Shown here piece by piece: positions 60,428 through 64,000 of a stretch of 64,000 nt of DNA. The notes beneath the pieces were generated by a model. That model made no database searches. It had not been told where the DNA came from and saw only the letters and a program-made list of their open reading frames with translations. The stretch covers positions 62,001 through 126,000 of the forward strand of contig NZ_JACJTR010000018.1 of NCBI RefSeq assembly GCF_014698795.1, in the 5' to 3' direction. The number at the start of each line of letters is the position of its first letter. Position 1 is the stretch's first letter. This stretch comes from Nostoc sp. FACHB-892. Lineage in GTDB: Bacteria > Cyanobacteriota > Cyanobacteriia > Cyanobacteriales > Nostocaceae. Position numbers and translations under genes: made by a program.

Positions 60428-62107
60428 ATGCCCAACTCTCTGCGTTTCCAACCAATTCTAAACATGCGTTGTGTTTCTGGTACACTTGTCAGCTTACTAT
60501 TATTGGCAAGCCCAGTAGCAGTTTTAGCCCACGCCGGACACGGAGATGAATTTCACCAAGAAAGTGAAGCCACCCCAGCAACTAGCTCTATTCAAGTTGA
60601 CAATCAAACTGCCCAACGTCTGGGAATTAAAGTTGAGCCAGTTAAAAGTCAGCGTTTAGCTGTGGGTATAAAAACCACAGGACAAATTGAAACTTTACCT
60701 AGTAAACAAGTAGAAGTAACCACACCAATTGCAGGCGCAAAGGTAGTTGAGTTATTAGTAGAACCTGGTGCATTAGTTAAACAAGGTCAACCCGTCGCTA
60801 TACTATCTAGTCCTGATTTGGTAGAACTGCGGGTTAACTCTCAAGAAAAACTGGCTCAAGGTCAGGCTGATTTACAACAAGCCTTAGCTGATTTAAAATT
60901 AGCGCAACAAAACCGCGATCGCTATCAACAAATTACCACAGCAGAGATTGCCCAAGCCCAAAGTCAAGTGGCATTTGCCCAAGAGAAGTATGATAAAGAT
61001 CAACAATTAGTTGCCCAAGGTGCTTTACCACGGCGTAATGCTCTCGAATCTCAAACTCAACTGGCACAAGCTAAAGCTGAACTTACCAAAGCCAATAGCC
61101 GCCGAGAGTTTATTGAAGCTGAAAATCAACTTAAACGCGCTCAGGCATCTGTTGACGTAGCAAAATCCCGGATTACTCTCAGTAACAGCACTTATGAAAC
61201 TCGACTGCAACAACTAGGAATTCGTGGCAATGTCAAAGGACTGGTGACAGTAACATCTCCCATTTCTGGGAAGGTTGCAGATAGAGAAGTTACCCTTGGT
61301 CAAACCTTTGAGGATGCAGGTGGTAAACTGATGACGATTGTCAATGACAATCAGGTTTTTGCCACAGCGAATATATATGAAAAAGATTTAGACAAAGTTA
61401 AAGCAGGACAACAAGTTAGGGTTAAAGTTGCCTCTGTCCCGAATCGCATTTTCACGGGACGAATTGCGGTAATTAATTCTGTAGTAACAGGTGAGGCGCA
61501 GGTTGTACCTGTAAAAGCCGAAATCAATAACCCTGGTGGTGTACTCAAGCCTGGAATGTTTGCAGAGTTGGAAGTTTTGACAAACCAAACCTCCTCAGCT
61601 ATCTTGGCGATTCCCAGCGCGGCTGTGGTAGAAGCTAATAATAAAAAAGTTGTCTACATCCAAAATGGCAATGCTTATCAACCAGTTGAAGTTACATTAG
61701 GCCAAACCTCTGGAGATATGGTTGAGGTAAAAACTGGTTTATTCGAGGGTGATTTGATAGTTACCCAACGAGCGCCGCAACTTTACGCTCAATCTCTGCG
61801 CGGTGATACCAAGAAAAAAGTAGACGAAAACACAGAAACTTCTGTACAAACAACAGAGACTACGCCTAGCTTGCCAGTACCCTGGTGGATTGCAGCCGGG
61901 GGAGCAGCAGCACTAGCTACTATAGCTTTTATGGCGGGTACTTTCTGGGCTGGCCGTCATGGCAAATATCAATATCAATTAGCCACAGAAAGCTACCTTA
62001 CAAAAGAACCTCTAAACAGTGCCGCGCCAGAATTTAATGATAACCAATGCGCTGCGCGCACGCTACGCGAACGGGTAACAAGTAAAGATTCAGAGATTGA
62101 AAAATAA
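60428..62107 (+). CDS. RND efflux periplasmic adaptor (CusB/CzcB type)
   Basis: A 559-residue membrane-fusion protein. A signal peptide (cleaved near VLAHA) is followed by a histidine-containing HAGHGDEFHQE segment suited to metal capture. A barrel-sandwich hybrid split by a long coiled-coil hairpin (about residues 135-265) comes next, then beta-barrel and membrane-proximal domains. Unusually, the C-terminus continues into a TM helix (WWIAAGGAAALATIAFMAGTFWAG, about 494-517) and a short cytoplasmic tail. It links the RND pump encoded two bases downstream to an outer-membrane channel. The start at ATG 60428 is uncertain; ATG 60464 also yields a signal peptide. Heavy-metal export is inferred from partner type. 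Confidence 0.85.
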   Translation: MPNSLRFQPILNMRCVSGTLVSLLLLASPVAVLAHAGHGDEFHQESEATPATSSIQVDNQTAQRLGIKVEPVKSQRLAVGIKTTGQIETLPSKQVEVTTPIAGAKVVELLVEPGALVKQGQPVAILSSPDLVELRVNSQEKLAQGQADLQQALADLKLAQQNRDRYQQITTAEIAQAQSQVAFAQEKYDKDQQLVAQGALPRRNALESQTQLAQAKAELTKANSRREFIEAENQLKRAQASVDVAKSRITLSNSTYETRLQQLGIRGNVKGLVTVTSPISGKVADREVTLGQTFEDAGGKLMTIVNDNQVFATANIYEKDLDKVKAGQQVRVKVASVPNRIFTGRIAVINSVVTGEAQVVPVKAEINNPGGVLKPGMFAELEVLTNQTSSAILAIPSAAVVEANNKKVVYIQNGNAYQPVEVTLGQTSGDMVEVKTGLFEGDLIVTQRAPQLYAQSLRGDTKKKVDENTETSVQTTETTPSLPVPWWIAAGGAAALATIAFMAGTFWAGRHGKYQYQLATESYLTKEPLNSAAPEFNDNQCAARTLRERVTSKDSEIEK

Positions 62108-62109
62108 CC

Positions 62110-64000
62110 ATGCTGAGTGCCATTATTAAGTGGGCGATCGCTCGCCGTTGGTTAGTCATTCTGGGGACAATTATCCTCACTATTTGGATATTTCGGACGA
62201 TTATCCAAATGCCTTTGGATGTTTTTCCTAGCTTTGCACCACCCCAAGTTGAAATTCAAACTGAAGCACCAGGACTCGCCCCCGAAGAATTAGAATCCTT
62301 GGTAACTTTACCAATTGAAAGTGCGATTAATGGTACTCCAGGAGTAACAGCAGTCCGCTCATCTTCAGCAGCAGGAATCTCTGTCGTTAAAGTCATTTTT
62401 AACTGGGATACTGATATTTATCAAGCTCGCCAATTAGTAACAGAGCGATTACAACAGAGCTTTAGTAAGCTGCCGTCAGGGGTGGAAACTCCTCAAATTT
62501 CCCCTACAAGCTCGCCCATTGGGACTGTATTACAATATGCCTTTACCTCCGAAAGCACTCCTTTAATGGAAGTGCGGCGCATTGTTGATTGGCAAGTAAC
62601 AAATCGTCTTTTAGCTGTGCCTGGTGTTAGTCAGGTAGTAGCTTATGGTGGCGATGTTCGCCAATATCAAGTATTAGTTGATCCAGAAAAATTAAAAGCC
62701 TTTAACGTCACTTTAGAAGAGGTAGAGCAAGCAGCCAAAGCTGCCAATGTCAATGCTCCTGGTGGCTATTTAATTACACCTGATCGAGAAAAATTAATTC
62801 GGGGGATTGGGCGGATTGAATCTATCGAAGAATTACAGCAATCAGTGATTACTGCTCGTAATGGTACACCTGTTAATATCTCAAATGTTGCTGATGTGCA
62901 AATTGGGGCGGCGATAAAACGGGGTGATGGTAGTTTTAACACTCAAAAGGCAATTGTTGTGATGATTAACAAACAGCCTCAAACTGATACTCCTACTGTC
63001 ACCCGTCTTATAGAAAATGCGATGTTAGAGATTCAAAGAGGATTGCCCAAAGATATCAAAGTCACACCAACCTTTCGTCAAGAAAACTATATTGATTCTT
63101 CTATTGAAAATGTTAGAGAGGCTTTAATTGAAGGCAGTATTATTGTTGCTTTAATTCTGATTCCCTTCTTAATGAATTGGCGTAACTTAGCTATTTGTTT
63201 AACTGCCCTACCTTTATCTTTATTACTAGGAGTACTATTACTAAATTGGTTAGGACAAGGTTTAAATACTATGACTTTAGGAGGGTTAGCCGTAGCAATT
63301 GGTTCAGCCGTTGATGATGCAATTGTTGATGCTGAAAACGTTTACCGTAACCTGCGAGAAAATAAATATTCTCCCAACCCCCGCCCGGTTTTAGATGTTG
63401 TATTTGACGGTTGTCAAGAGGTACGCGACTCGGTATTTGGAGCTACGATCATTACTATAGTTGTCTTCTCCCCAGTTTTTGCTTTAGCAGGTGTAGAAGG
63501 TAGCATTTTTATCCCGATGGGATTAGGCTATATGGCAGCAGTTATCGCTTCTAGTATCACAGCATTAACGGTGACTCCGGCTTTATGTGCAATTTTACTG
63601 CCTTATGGTCGCTTGCCAGAAACAGAACCTTGGATAGCGAGATTTTTTAAACGACTTTATTATCCTTTATTAATATTTTCTCTCAAGCGTGCGGAAATTG
63701 TTTTAGGTTTAGCGATCGCTAGTTTGGTAGCTGCAACTATAATTTTCCCCTCCTTTGGCAGAATATTTTTACCAGAGTTTCAGGAGCAAACTTTAGTAAA
63801 TACCTTAACTCTTTATCCGGGGGTTTCACTGGAAGCTACTAATGCAGCTGGTGAAGCACTTCAGCACGCACTCAAGGGAGACTCTAGATTTCCTTATGTG
63901 CAGTTGCGTTCTGGACGTGCGCCAGGAGACGGAGATGCAGCAGGAGTGAATTTGGGACACTTGGATATCGAGTTAAGCGACGCAGGGATGAAAGATCGGC
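62110..64000 (+). CDS. CusA/CzcA-type heavy-metal RND efflux pump (5' part)
   Basis: 630 codons of a pump that runs off the window end. It begins MLSAIIKWAIARRWLVILGTIIL and has the RND landmarks MPLDVFPSFAPPQVEIQTEAPGLAPEELE and PIESAINGTPGV. Porter subdomains PN1/PN2/PC1 follow, then the TM2-TM6 bundle with GGLAVAIGSAVDDAIVDAENVYR, the motif containing the proton-relay acidic residues of the heavy-metal (HME) class. It starts at ATG two bases after the adaptor stop, so the two form an operon. It exports metal ions such as Cu, Ag, Zn, Co or Ni from the periplasm or cytoplasm; specificity cannot be told. The truncation is only the window edge. Confidence 0.92.
   Translation, partial: MLSAIIKWAIARRWLVILGTIILTIWIFRTIIQMPLDVFPSFAPPQVEIQTEAPGLAPEELESLVTLPIESAINGTPGVTAVRSSSAAGISVVKVIFNWDTDIYQARQLVTERLQQSFSKLPSGVETPQISPTSSPIGTVLQYAFTSESTPLMEVRRIVDWQVTNRLLAVPGVSQVVAYGGDVRQYQVLVDPEKLKAFNVTLEEVEQAAKAANVNAPGGYLITPDREKLIRGIGRIESIEELQQSVITARNGTPVNISNVADVQIGAAIKRGDGSFNTQKAIVVMINKQPQTDTPTVTRLIENAMLEIQRGLPKDIKVTPTFRQENYIDSSIENVREALIEGSIIVALILIPFLMNWRNLAICLTALPLSLLLGVLLLNWLGQGLNTMTLGGLAVAIGSAVDDAIVDAENVYRNLRENKYSPNPRPVLDVVFDGCQEVRDSVFGATIITIVVFSPVFALAGVEGSIFIPMGLGYMAAVIASSITALTVTPALCAILLPYGRLPETEPWIARFFKRLYYPLLIFSLKRAEIVLGLAIASLVAATIIFPSFGRIFLPEFQEQTLVNTLTLYPGVSLEATNAAGEALQHALKGDSRFPYVQLRSGRAPGDGDAAGVNLGHLDIELSDAGMKDR

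Overview
The window comes from a filamentous, probably heterocyst-forming cyanobacterium of the Nostoc/Anabaena type. This rests on the dense scatter of the HIP1 octamer GCGATCGC, short tandem heptamer repeats of the (T)CATTGG(G) kind between genes, photosynthetic and carbon-concentrating genes (psaK, raf1, sbtA/sbtB, ycf34), and a Mo-nitrogenase C-terminal-domain protein. It is chromosomal: the core genes topA, aroQ, ubiE/menG, mrdA (PBP2), dnaN, tsaB, a CCA-adding/poly(A) polymerase-type gene, rqcH and tRNA-Phe are all present.

Layout. 0-3 kb: Mo-nitrogenase C-terminal protein, a gap with a broken small membrane-protein gene, manganese catalase, DUF3891. 3-6 kb: a probable Zur-controlled operon (P-loop GTPase-like protein plus a calcineurin-fold protein with altered metal ligands), a second and more degenerate calcineurin-fold gene, then psaK. 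6-11 kb: a GT4 glycosyltransferase, a tnpB remnant, rqcH, a candidate small RNA. 11-16 kb: tRNA-Phe, znuBCA behind a Fur-family box, and a divergent SLH/OprB-like porin. 16-26 kb: an overlapping DUF6745 gene pair, topA, a 46-aa gene below usual annotation cut-offs overlapping aroQ, an ADP-ribosylglycohydrolase-like pseudoenzyme, and a PgpH-like 7TM-HD phosphodiesterase. 26.5-28.6 kb: a GC-rich island without HIP1 carrying sbtA, sbtB and a broken second sbtA. 28.7-38.7 kb: DUF445, ubiE/menG, a response regulator with GAF, raf1, a second porin, transposon debris, a PotA-type ATPase. 38.9-55 kb: PBP2, a beta-lactamase-fold hydrolase, VanY-like peptidase, AEC transporter, a multi-GAF cyanobacteriochrome-like kinase, an ArsA-like ATPase, a peptidoglycan-binding protein, the CCA-adding-type enzyme, ycf34, tsaB, dnaN.

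55-59.5 kb is the accessory region of greatest interest. It holds a toxin-antitoxin pair with a doubly broken PIN toxin, an 84-bp tandem repeat, a 147-aa orphan, an EACC1-like small protein split by an in-frame TAG, and a 697-aa caspase-formylglycine-enzyme-fold fusion. The last ~100 bases of that fusion gene are GC-rich and adenine-poor, with the residue pattern of a diversity-generating retroelement (DGR) variable region. No reverse transcriptase or template repeat is visible in the window, so the DGR would have to act from elsewhere. I interpret the locus as a caspase-effector conflict system whose sensor tail is diversified in trans. 59.5-64 kb: a Uma2-family gene and a CusB/CusA-type metal-efflux pair, with the RND pump running off the window end.

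Metal handling recurs throughout: two Fur/Zur-type boxes, znuABC, a COG0523-like protein and the efflux pair.
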